A stretch of DNA of 64,000 bases from Planococcus circulans (GCF_020023385.1 NZ_JAIQCL010000001.1:434001-498000); one strand, 5' to 3'. Shown: positions 52,238-61,325, counted from the stretch's first letter. The notes: generated from the sequence alone by a model not told the origin. Program-made: numbers and translations.

Positions 52238-52309
52238 AGGCTGGTGGTGCTCCAGGGCATAATTGGCACTAAGATAGAAATGGTTATTACAGACAAGGAG
52301 GTCGTTAGG

Positions 52310-52828
52310 ATGAAATATGGAGTTGCAGCTTTTCCTTCAAAAAAATTGCAGGATCTCGCCAATTCGTACCGGAAACGTTATGATCCGCATTATGAACTGA
52401 TTACCCCTCATATGACATTGAAAGATCCATTTGAGGCGGATGCATCTAAAATAAAAGATGTAGCAGCAGAAATGCAGAATATCGCCAAGCGACAAAAACC
52501 GTTCAAATTGCACGCTACGCGTGTCAGCACGTTTTCTCCGGTTACCAATACCCTGTACTTCAAAGTGGAACCGAATGCTGAAATTACTGACTTACACGAA
52601 GACCTGCATTCAGATTTCTTCGGCGGTATGCCGAAACATTCTTTCGTCCCCCATATCACCATTGGGCAGAAGTTGTCCGATACAGAACACGCCGATGTTT
52701 ATGGCCAACTAAAAATGGTCGGCATTGAACATGAAGAAATTATTGACCGTATACACCTGCTCTATCAATTGGAAGATGGTTCATGGACCGTGTACGAGAC
52801 ATTCCGATTAACTGGAGATGATCAGTAA
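52310..52828 (+). CDS. yjcG: 2'-5' RNA ligase/cyclic phosphodiesterase-like protein, YjcG
   Basis: A 172-residue 2H-phosphoesterase. The two catalytic HxT motifs are ITPHMTLKDPF (about 33-43) and FVPHITIGQ (about 113-121). Relatives hydrolyse 2',3'- or 2',5'-cyclic bonds in RNA or nucleotides; the cellular substrate is unknown. The ATG at 52310 has AAGGAGG ten bases upstream. It lies between the yjcH-like and yjcF-like genes in the conserved order. Confidence 0.9.
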   Translation: MKYGVAAFPSKKLQDLANSYRKRYDPHYELITPHMTLKDPFEADASKIKDVAAEMQNIAKRQKPFKLHATRVSTFSPVTNTLYFKVEPNAEITDLHEDLHSDFFGGMPKHSFVPHITIGQKLSDTEHADVYGQLKMVGIEHEEIIDRIHLLYQLEDGSWTVYETFRLTGDDQ

Positions 52829-53263
52829 GTGCTGAAAGTAAAAATTGCTGAAAACCAATTAGAAAAAGAACAGGCTTTCGATGTCCGCAGAAAAGTTTTT
52901 GTGGAGGAACAACAAGTTCCGATCCACATCGAAATGGATGAATACGATGACAGTGCAATCCATTTCGTCGGTTACCAGCTTGCGCAGCCAATTGCTGCCG
53001 GACGCATCCGGGAAGTGGAATCCGGACTTGGCAAAGTTGAGCGCGTATGCGTACTTTCCGAATACCGCGGACAACAGATCGGTGTCATGATGATGAACGA
53101 GATGGAAGAATATGCACGGGCACATGGGCTATTCAGACTGAAATTGAATGCCCAGACCCATGCACTTGCCTTCTATGAAAAGCTCGGCTATGAAATCACA
53201 TCCGATGAATTCATGGACGCCGGTATTCCCCACAAATCGATGGAGAAAGTCGTTGCCGGATAA
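52829..53263 (+). CDS. yjcF: GNAT acetyltransferase, YjcF
   Basis: A 144-residue GNAT-fold acetyltransferase. The acetyl-CoA motif is RVCVLSEYRGQQIGVMMMNE (about 71-90), preceded by the N-terminal VRRKVFVEEQQVP typical of the ElaA/YjcF group. The start GTG at 52829 follows the yjcG stop directly, with GGAG in the end of yjcG, so the genes are coupled. The substrate is unknown. A terminator follows. Confidence 0.9.
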   Translation: MLKVKIAENQLEKEQAFDVRRKVFVEEQQVPIHIEMDEYDDSAIHFVGYQLAQPIAAGRIREVESGLGKVERVCVLSEYRGQQIGVMMMNEMEEYARAHGLFRLKLNAQTHALAFYEKLGYEITSDEFMDAGIPHKSMEKVVAG

Positions 53264-53274
53264 TAGTCTAAATC

Positions 53275-53314
53275 AAAAAGCAGATCAACCGATAAATCGG
53301 CTGATCTGCTTTTT
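53275..53314. terminator. Bidirectional terminator between yjcF and fabI
   Basis: AAAAAGCAGATCAaCCGA-taaa-TCGGcTGATCTGCTTTTT, serving both converging genes. Confidence 0.92.
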
Positions 53315-53321
53315 GGTGTTT

Positions 53322-54092
53322 TTAAAGGATGTGGTATCCGCTGTCTACATGAATGGTTTCGCCTGTAATACCGCGCGACATGTCGCTGAACAGGAAAGCA
53401 GCTGTATCGCCCACTTCTTCAGGAGTGGTATTGCGGCGTAATGGTGCTTTTTCTTCGATTTCATGCAGGATTGAGTTGAAATCGCTGACCCCTTTTGATG
53501 ATAGGGTACGTATCGGACCCGATGAAATCGCATTGACCCGGATGCCGAGTCTTCCAAGATCTGCCGCCAAGTAACGGACCGACATTTCGAGAGAAGCTTT
53601 TGCTACACCCATGACATTGTAATTCGGCATTACGCGCTCGCCGCCGATATACGTCAACGCTACAATGCTGCCGCCTTCTGTCATCAATGGCTTTGCATTT
53701 TTCGCGATATTGGTCAATGAATAGGCGCTGATATTTTGTGCCAATAGGAACCCGTCTCTTGATGTATCTGAAAAATCGCCGGCCAATTCCTCGTTCTTCG
53801 CAAAAGCGATGCAATGCGCCAGTCCGTGAATCGTACCTACCTGTTCTTTAATGGCCGTGAAGCATTCAGCGACAGCCTCATCATTTGTCACGTCGCATGG
53901 CAGGATCAACTCGTGGTTGCCATCCAATGTCGCCACCAAATCGCGAACAGATTTTTCAAAACGTTCACCTGCATACGTAAAAATCAGGTTTGCACCAGAT
54001 TGATCCAAAGAACGTGCGATTCCCCAAGCAATGCTCCGCTTGTTGGCTACTCCCATAATGACGAAAGTCTTTCCTTTTAATGATATTGACAT
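53322..54092 (-). CDS. fabI: Enoyl-ACP reductase FabI
   Basis: A 256-residue NAD(P)H-dependent enoyl-ACP reductase, the last step of each fatty-acid elongation cycle. The cofactor segment is VIMGVANKRSIAWGIA, the catalytic pair is in TYIGGERVMPNYNVMGVAKA (Tyr-x6-Lys), and the SGPIRTLSSKGVSDF loop is the FabI type. I choose ATG 54092 because the AGGAGG is seven bases upstream of it; ATG 54098 is too close. A FapR-type operator overlaps the promoter. Confidence 0.96.
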   Translation of the reverse strand: MSISLKGKTFVIMGVANKRSIAWGIARSLDQSGANLIFTYAGERFEKSVRDLVATLDGNHELILPCDVTNDEAVAECFTAIKEQVGTIHGLAHCIAFAKNEELAGDFSDTSRDGFLLAQNISAYSLTNIAKNAKPLMTEGGSIVALTYIGGERVMPNYNVMGVAKASLEMSVRYLAADLGRLGIRVNAISSGPIRTLSSKGVSDFNSILHEIEEKAPLRRNTTPEEVGDTAAFLFSDMSRGITGETIHVDSGYHIL

Positions 54093-54115
54093 GTCCATTC
54101 CTCCTGCGTCTGTTA

Positions 54116-54135
54116 TTATTACCTGGTACTAATAA
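54116..54135 (-). promoter_or_regulatory. FapR-type operator at the fabI promoter
   Basis: The minus strand reads TTATTAGTACCAGGTAATAA, close to the FapR consensus TTAGTACCTxxTACTAA. A possible promoter is TTGTGA (54145-54140), 18 bases, TAATAA (54121-54116), so the operator overlaps the spacer and the -10. Confidence 0.8.
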
Positions 54136-54143
54136 TACCTCAC

Positions 54144-54171
54144 AAAAAAGAAAAGTGCAATTCGCACTTTT
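54144..54171 (-). terminator. Terminator of mgtE
   Basis: AAAAGTGC-gaatt-GCACTTTT followed by CTTTTTT on the minus strand, directly after the mgtE stop; its T run adjoins the fabI -35 box. Confidence 0.88.
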
Positions 54172-55542
54172 CTAGAGGCTGCTCAGGAACGTAGTTGCTA
54201 AGCCTAAATAAATCAAAATCGAAATGATATCGTTTAAAGTGGTGATAAAAGGACCTGAAGCAACAGCAGGGTCGATTTTCATCCGATGAATCAATAATGG
54301 GATGAACGAACCGGCCAATGTCGCTACAAAAATAGAACTTGAAACAGCCGTTCCGACCAATACACCGATCAGCAACTCGCCTTTCCAGAAGTAAACCAGA
54401 CCAACGACGACAACACCGCAGACAATACCGGTAATCAGTCCTGTCCCGGCTTCCCGGAACAACAGCTTCATTTTGCTTTGCTCTTCGATATCGCCTGTTG
54501 CGATTCCTCGAACTGCTACAGCCAAAGCCTGGGTACCGCTGTTTCCAGCCATTCCGGCAATCAGCGGAATAAAGACAGCAAGCAAGGCCACCTGATCCAA
54601 CGTCGCTTCGAACATTCCCATCAAATTGGCGGTCAGCATGCCAAGGAAGGTCAACAGGATCAACCACGGCAAACGTTTTTTTGCTGCGGTGAACGATCCT
54701 TTGTCGAACGTATCCATATCAGAAACGGCTGCCAGTTTGGAATAATCGTCCGATGCTTCTTCTTCCAGCACGTCAATGATGTCATCGACCGTGATGATGC
54801 CGAGCAGATGATGTTGGAAATCGACAACCGGCAAGGCCAGGAAATCGTAATCCTTGATCATCCGTGCCACTTCTTCCTGATCTTCACTGACAGAGACGCT
54901 GACAACACGGTCATTCATAATCGATTTGATCAGCGTGTCTTCTTCTGCAAGGATCAAGTCACGCAAGGTCACGATGCCAGACAGTTTTTTATCGTCATCG
55001 ATGACAAAAACATAGTAAATGGTTTCCGCATTCGGAGCGGCATTGCGAAGAATATTCATCGCAGATCGGACCGTTGAATTTTTCGGTATCGCTACAAATT
55101 CCGTGGTCATAATGGAACCGGCAGTATATTCTTCGTAATGCAGCAAGTCCTTGATTTGCTGCGCCGACTCTTTGTCCATGATCGTCAAGTAACTGGCGAC
55201 TTGTTCTTTATTCAGTTCGTTTAAGACATCGACCGCGTCATCCGTATACATATAGGATAATAGATCGGAGGCGTAACGCGCGTCCATCTCTTGGAAGAGA
55301 TCTTCGTAGTCATCATCATCCAATTCAATAGCTTCAAAAATATCCGCCATCTCTTTAGGAGAGAGATACTGATAAAGCAATTGCCTGGTCTCCGAATCCG
55401 CCTTTTCATAAAAACTTGCCTGGTCGTATGGATGGTGCGATAAAAACTCATCGCGGAATTCTTTTACATCTCCGCGTATAAGCAATTCAGTAAACAATGC
55501 ATCATTCAATTCTTCATCACGTACTACTTTTTCTTCCATCAT
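54172..55542 (-). CDS. mgtE: Magnesium transporter MgtE
   Basis: A 456-residue Mg2+ channel. It has an N-terminal helical domain (HPYDQASFYEKADSETRQLL), two CBS domains (about 135-255), the plug helix, and five membrane segments from about 285. The pore motif is PLIAGMAGNSGTQALAV. The CBS region senses cytosolic Mg2+ in characterised members. AAGGAGGG precedes ATG ATG; either could be the first codon. No M-box riboswitch fits in the 60-base gap to prpE. Confidence 0.95.
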   Translation of the reverse strand: MMEEKVVRDEELNDALFTELLIRGDVKEFRDEFLSHHPYDQASFYEKADSETRQLLYQYLSPKEMADIFEAIELDDDDYEDLFQEMDARYASDLLSYMYTDDAVDVLNELNKEQVASYLTIMDKESAQQIKDLLHYEEYTAGSIMTTEFVAIPKNSTVRSAMNILRNAAPNAETIYYVFVIDDDKKLSGIVTLRDLILAEEDTLIKSIMNDRVVSVSVSEDQEEVARMIKDYDFLALPVVDFQHHLLGIITVDDIIDVLEEEASDDYSKLAAVSDMDTFDKGSFTAAKKRLPWLILLTFLGMLTANLMGMFEATLDQVALLAVFIPLIAGMAGNSGTQALAVAVRGIATGDIEEQSKMKLLFREAGTGLITGIVCGVVVVGLVYFWKGELLIGVLVGTAVSSSIFVATLAGSFIPLLIHRMKIDPAVASGPFITTLNDIISILIYLGLATTFLSSL

Positions 55543-55643
55543 GTATACTCCCTCCTTTCGAAGATTCTCTCTGCTTGCTATAGTAGTCTATACGCTACAC
55601 CATGCTTATGTATAGTAAACTCCAAAACAAAGAGGTGTGTAAA

Positions 55644-56381
55644 ATGAAATACGATATTATCGGGGATATTCACGGCTGCTATCAGGAGCTGCTGCAGCTC
55701 ATTGCCCGTTTAGGCTACGAAAAGCAAGGCGATGTGTTCATCCATCCGGAAAACCGGAAACTCGCTTTTGTCGGCGATGCCATGGACCGTGGCCCTGAGT
55801 CCCTCAATGTCCTGAGATTATTGTTTGCATTGCAGGACGCAGGCATCCTCTACTATTCCCCTGGAAATCATTGCAATAAACTTTTCCGTTACTTTAAAGG
55901 GAACGATGTCCAGCTGACACATGGCTTGGAGGTGACTGTAGATGAATGGCAGCAGCTGCCGAAACCGGAAAGGCAGCAATTCCGAAAACGCTATATCCAT
56001 TTCTATGAACAGCTGCCGCATTATCAACAGCTTGAAAATGACCTGATTGTCGCCCATGCCGGCTTGAAAGCCGAAATGATCGGCAAACCGCTCAGCAAAG
56101 GCATCGCGGTATTTGTCCTATATGGCGACATCACCGGAAGATTCCATGCTGATGGCCGTCCTGTCCGGCGGGATTGGGCCAAATCCTATAGAGGCCAAAA
56201 ATGGGTGGTGTATGGCCATACACCGACAGCCGAACCTTATTTCGTCAACCGCACCGTCAACATCGATACCGGCTGCGTGTTCGGCGGTTCCTTGACGGCT
56301 TTCCGCTTTCCTGAAAAAGAAATCGTTTCTGTCCCTTCCCAGCAGCCGTATCAACCCGACCGCTTTCACATCTACAGTTAA
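55644..56381 (+). CDS. prpE: Bis(5'-nucleosyl)-tetraphosphatase PrpE
   Basis: A 245-residue calcineurin-type phosphoesterase. Metal-site motifs are YDIIGDIHGCYQE (2-14), GDAMDRGPES and SPGNHCNKL, with later IVAHAG and VVYGHTPTAEP. PrpE of B. subtilis (244 residues) cleaves Ap4A asymmetrically and has phosphatase activity. Ala-Met stands where LV usually occurs in GDLVDRGP. The ATG at 55644 has AGAGGTG upstream. The gene overlaps the convergent yjbO by four bases. Confidence 0.92.
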   Translation: MKYDIIGDIHGCYQELLQLIARLGYEKQGDVFIHPENRKLAFVGDAMDRGPESLNVLRLLFALQDAGILYYSPGNHCNKLFRYFKGNDVQLTHGLEVTVDEWQQLPKPERQQFRKRYIHFYEQLPHYQQLENDLIVAHAGLKAEMIGKPLSKGIAVFVLYGDITGRFHADGRPVRRDWAKSYRGQKWVVYGHTPTAEPYFVNRTVNIDTGCVFGGSLTAFRFPEKEIVSVPSQQPYQPDRFHIYS

Positions 56382-57253
56382 ACCAGCGACTGCATGTCTT
56401 TATTCAATGAAGAACTGAAGAACAGTTTGTCTCCTGAAACCGGGTGGAACAATTCCAATTCCGTACAATGGAGCGCCTGACGTTCCAATAGATCCCTCTT
56501 GCCGCCATACAAATCGTCCCCTACCAAGGGATGGCCGATATGGGCTAAATGGACACGGATCTGATGGGTTCTGCCGGTATTCAATTGCAGGTTGATATGC
56601 GAATAGCCTTCCAGTCGCCGGAGCACACGGACTTCTGTTTCTGCAAATTGGCCATCGTTGCGGACTTCCCGTTCAATGATGCTCTGATTCTTACGCCCGA
56701 TGGGTGCAGTTATGGTAAATTCGTCTTTGTCTATTTGTCCATGCACCAGCGCTTCATACCGCCGTTTCATCTTTTTCTCCTGCTGCTGCATGGAGATTAT
56801 ATGATGGATATGGCGGTTTTTTGCGATACATACAAGGCCGGATGTATCCCGGTCCAGCCGAGTCGCGATATGCAGAGTCGACGGAATGCCATGGTCATTG
56901 AAATGCTTGGCAACGATATTGGCCAGACTGCCGAAAGGATGTTCACGGGAGGGGATCGTATTTTGCAGCGGCGGTTTTTCAACAATCAGCAGTGCATCAT
57001 CCTCGTAGACGATGTCCAGTTTCCCGTCTTCTGCAACAAGCCCTTTTCCATGTTCTTCATTCGGAAAAATAACGGTCACAGCATCACCTTTTTCCAAGGC
57101 ATGCCTGACCGTTACTTCTGCACCATTCACTAAAATCTGTCCGCCTCCGTACTTTACGGAAGCGAGTGTTCGTTTGGAGATGCCCCACTGCCCCAATGCT
57201 TCACGGAGCAGGCTCTGGGCTTCAGCAGTATACGTCAGTTGAAAAGGTTTCAT
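56378..57253 (-). CDS. yjbO: RluA/RluD-family pseudouridine synthase, YjbO
   Basis: A 291-residue pseudouridine synthase with an S4-like N-terminal domain (GISKRTLASVKYGGGQILVN) and the catalytic domain. The catalytic Asp is in IATRLDRDTSGLVCIAKN, and LNTGRTHQIRVHLAHIGHPLVGDDLYGG is typical. The His that often precedes RLD is replaced by Thr here. It modifies an rRNA or tRNA uridine that I cannot specify. ATG 57253 is used; an in-frame TTG at 57262 overlaps the nadK stop. Confidence 0.92.
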   Translation of the reverse strand: MKPFQLTYTAEAQSLLREALGQWGISKRTLASVKYGGGQILVNGAEVTVRHALEKGDAVTVIFPNEEHGKGLVAEDGKLDIVYEDDALLIVEKPPLQNTIPSREHPFGSLANIVAKHFNDHGIPSTLHIATRLDRDTSGLVCIAKNRHIHHIISMQQQEKKMKRRYEALVHGQIDKDEFTITAPIGRKNQSIIEREVRNDGQFAETEVRVLRRLEGYSHINLQLNTGRTHQIRVHLAHIGHPLVGDDLYGGKRDLLERQALHCTELELFHPVSGDKLFFSSSLNKDMQSLV

Positions 57254-57258
57254 GGCGT

Positions 57259-58065
57259 TCAATCTGAAAGCTCGCTGTCGATAAAGGAATCATGGACACG
57301 CTGCCAGAATGGGAATGAGCGGAATCTTGCAAATCGAACTTTTTCGCTGGCTACTTTGTATTCGATTGATTTCACATCTTTATGGAGCAGCTGCAGATGA
57401 TCGACCGTGACCATGAAGTCAGGTGCTTTCACCGGGCGTAATGCACAACGGTGATGGCCAGGCAGAACCAGCGGTGATCCAACTGTACGGAAAACCCGGT
57501 TATTGATGGAAGCCATCTCCGTCAATTGCATCGCTTGAAGTGACGGGTGGATGATGGCACCGCCAAGCGCCTTATTGTAGGCTGTGCTCCCCGAAGGAGT
57601 GGACATGCACAGGCCGTCTCCTCTAAAGCGTTCAAAATGACTTTCGTTCAAAAAGACATCCATGACCAATGTGACATCCGGAGACTTCACTGTCGATTCG
57701 TTCAACGCCAGATAAACAGCTGGTTCATCGAGGTTCTGGTAATGGATACTGACTTCCAGCAAGGGGTATTCGATTACTTCAAATTCTTTTTTGGCAATCG
57801 ATAAAACCAGCTTTTCAATTTCAATCGGCTTCCAATCGGCATAAAAGCCAAGATGGCCTGTATGTATCCCGACAAAGGCGACATCCGCGAGTTTTTCGCT
57901 GTATTTATGGAACGCATGAAGCAAGGTGCCGTCTCCGCCAATCGACAGGACGACATCCGGAGACTCCTCATTCCACTCCATTCCGAAATCCTCCAGGTAG
58001 TCCCTGGCAGTGGCCATCAACTTGTTGGATAATTTGTCGCTTCTCGATATAATATAAAATTTCAT
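57259..58065 (-). CDS. nadK: NAD kinase
   Basis: A 268-residue NAD kinase that makes NADP. The signature [17 protein letters not shown] holds GGDG, followed by the conserved NE in ALNESTVKS and the late [13 protein letters not shown]. Length and motifs match the essential B. subtilis NadF (YjbN). It overlaps relQ by four bases (ATGA at 58062-58065) and is followed closely by yjbO, the same order as in B. subtilis. Confidence 0.96.
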   Translation of the reverse strand: MKFYIISRSDKLSNKLMATARDYLEDFGMEWNEESPDVVLSIGGDGTLLHAFHKYSEKLADVAFVGIHTGHLGFYADWKPIEIEKLVLSIAKKEFEVIEYPLLEVSIHYQNLDEPAVYLALNESTVKSPDVTLVMDVFLNESHFERFRGDGLCMSTPSGSTAYNKALGGAIIHPSLQAMQLTEMASINNRVFRTVGSPLVLPGHHRCALRPVKAPDFMVTVDHLQLLHKDVKSIEYKVASEKVRFARFRSFPFWQRVHDSFIDSELSD

Positions 58066-58739
58066 CTTTCTGATCGACCTCCCTCTCTATCGGCTCGGAA
58101 ATGTGTTCCGGGTGATTCCTTGAATTCGGTGAAATAAGCTTGTGCTTCCTGAATTTCATCCCGAATCTGGGACATTTCCTCATCCAATTGGAATGCGGCT
58201 TCCGCTGCACGCTGTAACCGATTCTTAATCTCTTCCGGAAAAACACCTTTATATTTGTAATTCAAGGAATGCTCAATCGATGCCCAGAAATTCATAGCCA
58301 GTGTACGAATCTGGATTTCCGCCAAAATCAACTGCTCACCATTGATGGTTTGGACCGGATATTCCACAATCACGTGGTAAGAGCGATAGCCGCTCTGTTT
58401 TTCCTGGGAGATGTAATCTTTTTCTTCCACAATCCGCAAGTCTTTGCGCTGCCGCAACAGGCCGACTACGGTTTCAATATCCCCGACAAACTGGCACATC
58501 ATTCGAATTCCGGCAATGTCCTGCAATTGATGGGCAAGCTCTTCGGAAGGCTCAAACGGAATGCCTTTTTCCAGGGTTTTGTCGTAGATGCTCGCTAAAG
58601 GTTTGACGCGCCCGGTCACGAACTCGATCGGTGAATTTGTATTTCCATTCTCAAACTGGCTTCGCATCCCTTTAAATTTAACCTTCAATTCATCCACTGC
58701 CTGTTTATATGGTGCTAAAAATCGATTCCATTGACCCAT
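58062..58739 (-). CDS. relQ: Small alarmone synthetase RelQ
   Basis: A 225-residue (p)ppGpp synthetase without hydrolase or regulatory domains (YjbM/SAS1 type). Synthetase motifs are [45 protein letters not shown] and [20 protein letters not shown]. It makes ppGpp and pppGpp and is allosterically activated by pppGpp in characterised homologues. GAGGAGG precedes the ATG. It is coupled to nadK. Confidence 0.95.
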   Translation of the reverse strand: MGQWNRFLAPYKQAVDELKVKFKGMRSQFENGNTNSPIEFVTGRVKPLASIYDKTLEKGIPFEPSEELAHQLQDIAGIRMMCQFVGDIETVVGLLRQRKDLRIVEEKDYISQEKQSGYRSYHVIVEYPVQTINGEQLILAEIQIRTLAMNFWASIEHSLNYKYKGVFPEEIKNRLQRAAEAAFQLDEEMSQIRDEIQEAQAYFTEFKESPGTHFRADREGGRSER

Positions 58740-58760
58740 TTCCGGTCCTCCTCACTTCTT

Positions 58761-59150
58761 TCAAGATCGTGAAGCAAGTGCCTCATGAAATGCTTGTTCT
58801 ACAGCGGTACGGAAAGCTTCCCCGTAATTGTCGTTGCCTTCTATATTTTCCACCAGCATCCATAGCTCTTCGTGGAAATCTGCCAAGGGCATGACTTGCT
58901 TGCCCCACGTAAGAAGCGGAACTTTTTTCAGCTGCAGCGCCTTGGTCATCGCTGGCCATGTATGTATATCAAATTGAACATATATATATTCTGTACCCGT
59001 ATCCAACAAATAGACAAACGCCTGATTGTCGGAATCCGTCAACATTTGGCCAGATGCTTCAATTGCTTCGGCCGGTTCAGTTTCTTCGATGAAGAATTCA
59101 ATTTTATCGTCATTGATTTCAGTTCTGTTTACTGCCACTAATTTATGCAA
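58761..59150 (-). CDS. yjbL: UPF0738 family protein YjbL
   Basis: A 129-residue cytosolic protein of the UPF0738 group; YIYVQFDIHTWPAMTKALQL and DNYGEAFRTAVEQAF are the recognisable parts. Its function is unknown. The start is TTG 59150, supported by AAAGGAAG at good spacing. It keeps its place between relQ and yjbK as in B. subtilis. Confidence 0.85.
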   Translation of the reverse strand: MHKLVAVNRTEINDDKIEFFIEETEPAEAIEASGQMLTDSDNQAFVYLLDTGTEYIYVQFDIHTWPAMTKALQLKKVPLLTWGKQVMPLADFHEELWMLVENIEGNDNYGEAFRTAVEQAFHEALASRS

Positions 59151-59208
59151 ATCAATACTTCCTTTCTGGCTTCTTGATAATGATATTTTAACACAGCTCT
59201 GCCATTCG

Positions 59209-59237
59209 TTGCAGTTTGCACTAAACTATCCGATAAT
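59209..59237 (+). promoter_or_regulatory. yjbK promoter
   Basis: TTGCAG, 17-base spacer, GATAAT at 59232-59237. Confidence 0.6.
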
Positions 59238-59261
59238 GAAGTTAACAGAGAGGTGTTCACT

Positions 59262-59852
59262 ATGACAAAAGAACTCGAAATCGAATTTAAGAACATGTTG
59301 ACCAAAGAAGAGTATAAACGTTTGCTGGAAGATTTCGCCGCTCTTCATGACGGCCCCATCACCCAGCATAACCATTATTTCGATACCGCTAATTTCCGGC
59401 TGAAAGAGCAGCTCAGTGCCTTGCGGATCCGCAATAAAAGCGGCCGCTTTGAATGCACCTTAAAAGTTCCTGCTCCAGTCGGACATTATGAAATCACCGA
59501 TAAATTGACCAAAGAACAAGCGCGCCGGATGCTTGAACTGGAAACCTTCGAAGCAACCGAAGTATCTTTAGCCCTTCGAGAACTTGAAATACCGCTGACT
59601 GCATTGAAGCCGATCGGAACCTTGACCACACACCGTGTGGAATTCGAATATCTCGGTGGCCTTTTGGTGATCGACCATTCCGAATACAATGGCCATGAAG
59701 ATTTCGAGTTGGAATTCGAAGTGGCAGACGCGGAAACCGGCCATGAAGATTTCTTGAATTTCCTGCAGCAGCAAGGGATTCCCGTACGTCCAGCACGAAA
59801 GAAAATTGCGCGCTTCATGGATTCAGCTACTCCACGTACTGCTGGCCAATAG
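59262..59852 (+). CDS. yjbK: CYTH-domain triphosphatase-like protein, YjbK
   Basis: A 196-residue CYTH fold protein. The metal-binding ExExK motif reads ELEIEFKN at residues 4-11, and later charged strands (LRIRNKSGRFECTLKVP, FELEFEVAD) line the expected triphosphate tunnel. The family contains triphosphatases, adenylate cyclases and thiamine triphosphatases; the substrate here is unknown. The ATG at 59262 has AGAGGTG six bases upstream. Confidence 0.9.
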   Translation: MTKELEIEFKNMLTKEEYKRLLEDFAALHDGPITQHNHYFDTANFRLKEQLSALRIRNKSGRFECTLKVPAPVGHYEITDKLTKEQARRMLELETFEATEVSLALRELEIPLTALKPIGTLTTHRVEFEYLGGLLVIDHSEYNGHEDFELEFEVADAETGHEDFLNFLQQQGIPVRPARKKIARFMDSATPRTAGQ

Positions 59853-59893
59853 TTTTGGAAGCCTAAATTTTGTAAACTTCACAATCGATTTGG

Positions 59894-59922
59894 TTGAGAT
59901 ATTCAAGCTGCGTTGTTAGAAT
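59894..59922 (+). promoter_or_regulatory. yjbI-spxH promoter
   Basis: TTGAGA (59894-59899), 17-base spacer, TAGAAT (59917-59922), 30 bases before yjbI. Confidence 0.7.
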
Positions 59923-59951
59923 GAATTTACAGCTAAAGCAAAGGAGACACG

Positions 59952-60353
59952 ATGATGACTGGAAAACCGATTATTCCGTACGAAGAGATTGGTGCGGAGA
60001 GATTATCACAGTTAGTCGATGCATTTTATGCTCGCGTAGCGGCACATCCAAAGCTGCAGCCTATTTTCCCAAATGATCTTTCAGAAACCGCCCGTAAACA
60101 AAAACAATTCCTAACCCAATATTTAGGTGGACCGAATATTTATTCAGAAGAACATGGACATCCGAGATTAAAGGCAAGACATAACCCATTCGCCATTACA
60201 CCTGCTAGAGCTCAGGCTTGGCTTGAGTGTATGAGTGAAGCAATGGACGAAGTGGGGTTGAGCGGAAAATTCCGTGAGACTTTATACAATCGGCTTGTTT
60301 TAACTGCACATCATATGATCAATGCGTCTGACAGTGAGGAGGAGTTGGAGTGA
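59952..60353 (+). CDS. yjbI: Truncated hemoglobin YjbI (group II)
   Basis: A 133-residue truncated globin of group II. Recognisable are LSQLVDAFYARVAAHPKLQP, the CD/E-region TQYLGGPNIYSEEHGHP, the proximal His in LKARHNPFAI, and the group-II Trp in AQAWLECM. It binds heme and oxygen and is encoded with spxH in Bacillus, so a role in thiol or oxidative stress is suspected. GGAG precedes tandem ATG codons at 59952/59955. The stop overlaps the spxH start (GTGA). Confidence 0.93.
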   Translation: MMTGKPIIPYEEIGAERLSQLVDAFYARVAAHPKLQPIFPNDLSETARKQKQFLTQYLGGPNIYSEEHGHPRLKARHNPFAITPARAQAWLECMSEAMDEVGLSGKFRETLYNRLVLTAHHMINASDSEEELE

Positions 60354-61147
60354 GCAACCTGGACCTGGCTCAAGAAATTCGTGAGCCTGCGAATTCTTTC
60401 AAACCAATGGAACTGTATGTTTTTGTAGATCCTTTGAACCCGGAATGTTGGGAGCTTCAGGCTGTCATCCGGAAGCTACAGATTGAATACGGCCATTATT
60501 TTTCCATGCGCATCGTGTTGAGCACACAATTATTCAACTTAAACAAAGCAACGCTTTCAGCTAATATCGATACCGATAACTTAACTCACCCTGTGTTGCC
60601 TTCTGTTGCCATCAAAGCTGCAGAACTTCAGGGAAAACGATCTGGAAACCGCTTCCTGCACAAATTACAGGAGCATCTATTCCTTCAGTCAAAGGACGTC
60701 TCTTCTTACAGTGTCTTGCTGGAAATTGCGGAGGAAGCAGAGCTGGATCAGGAAGAATTCAAAACGGATTTCCATTCTGTACATACCGCAAAAGCTTTTC
60801 AATGCGATTTACAGATTACTCGTGAGATGGAAATCACTGAAGTACCCAGCATTGTATTCTTCAACGAATGTATTGAAGATGAAGGCGTCAAAATATCCGG
60901 ACTTTATTCATACGATGTGTACCAAACAATTTTACAGGAAATGATGGGGGAAGAAAGCCTGAATCGGCAAACCCCACCGCCTTTAGATGATCTCTTCACA
61001 AAATTTTCGACCATGGCAACCAAAGAAATTGCTTCTATATACAATATTTCCGAACAGACTGCAGAATGCGAGCTGAAGAAACAAGTTCTTCAACAAAAGT
61101 TGGAACGCATCTGTATGCCGAAAGAAACTTTATGGAAAGTAAAATAA
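60350..61147 (+). CDS. spxH: ClpXP adaptor SpxH (YjbH)
   Basis: A 265-residue DsbA/thioredoxin-fold adaptor that delivers the stress regulator Spx to ClpXP. The N-terminal thioredoxin-like part has MELYVFVDPLNPECWELQAV; the position of a CxxC motif reads NPEC here, so only one Cys is present. The segment LEITEVPS-type cis-Pro loop appears as MEITEVPSIVFFNECIEDEG. The start is GTG 60350 with AGGAGGAG upstream and a four-base overlap with yjbI. A terminator follows directly. Confidence 0.93.
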   Translation: MSNLDLAQEIREPANSFKPMELYVFVDPLNPECWELQAVIRKLQIEYGHYFSMRIVLSTQLFNLNKATLSANIDTDNLTHPVLPSVAIKAAELQGKRSGNRFLHKLQEHLFLQSKDVSSYSVLLEIAEEAELDQEEFKTDFHSVHTAKAFQCDLQITREMEITEVPSIVFFNECIEDEGVKISGLYSYDVYQTILQEMMGEESLNRQTPPPLDDLFTKFSTMATKEIASIYNISEQTAECELKKQVLQQKLERICMPKETLWKVK

Positions 61148-61183
61148 CCTGCCTCCCCTTTGTGGGAGACAGGTTATTTTTTT
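61144..61183 (+). terminator. Terminator of yjbI-spxH
   Basis: AATAACCTGcCTCCC-ctttgt-GGGAGaCAGGTTATTTTTTT, overlapping the spxH stop codon. Confidence 0.9.
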
Positions 61184-61200
61184 GGCTTGGATTTAGCTTT

Positions 61201-61284
61201 GGATAGTATTTCACTTTTAGCGGAAAGTATTTGGCTTGAATTAGAAAGTATTTAGAAAGAACCAGAAAGTATATCCATTTAATT
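61201..61284. repeat. Four degenerate 21-bp tandem repeats
   Basis: The core GAAAGTATTT (variants GATAGTATTT, GAAAGTATAT) begins at 61202, 61223, 61244 and 61265, exactly 21 bp apart; the intervening bases diverge. It lies between the spxH terminator and the hairpin repeat. Confidence 0.75.
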
Positions 61285-61325
61285 GGAATAATCTTCTTGT
61301 TCATATCCTCGCAACAACATGGGTG

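Noticed and set aside
55543-55643. M-box magnesium riboswitch in front of mgtE
   Set aside because: The gap to the divergent prpE is only about 100 bases including both leaders, and no M-box core is visible.
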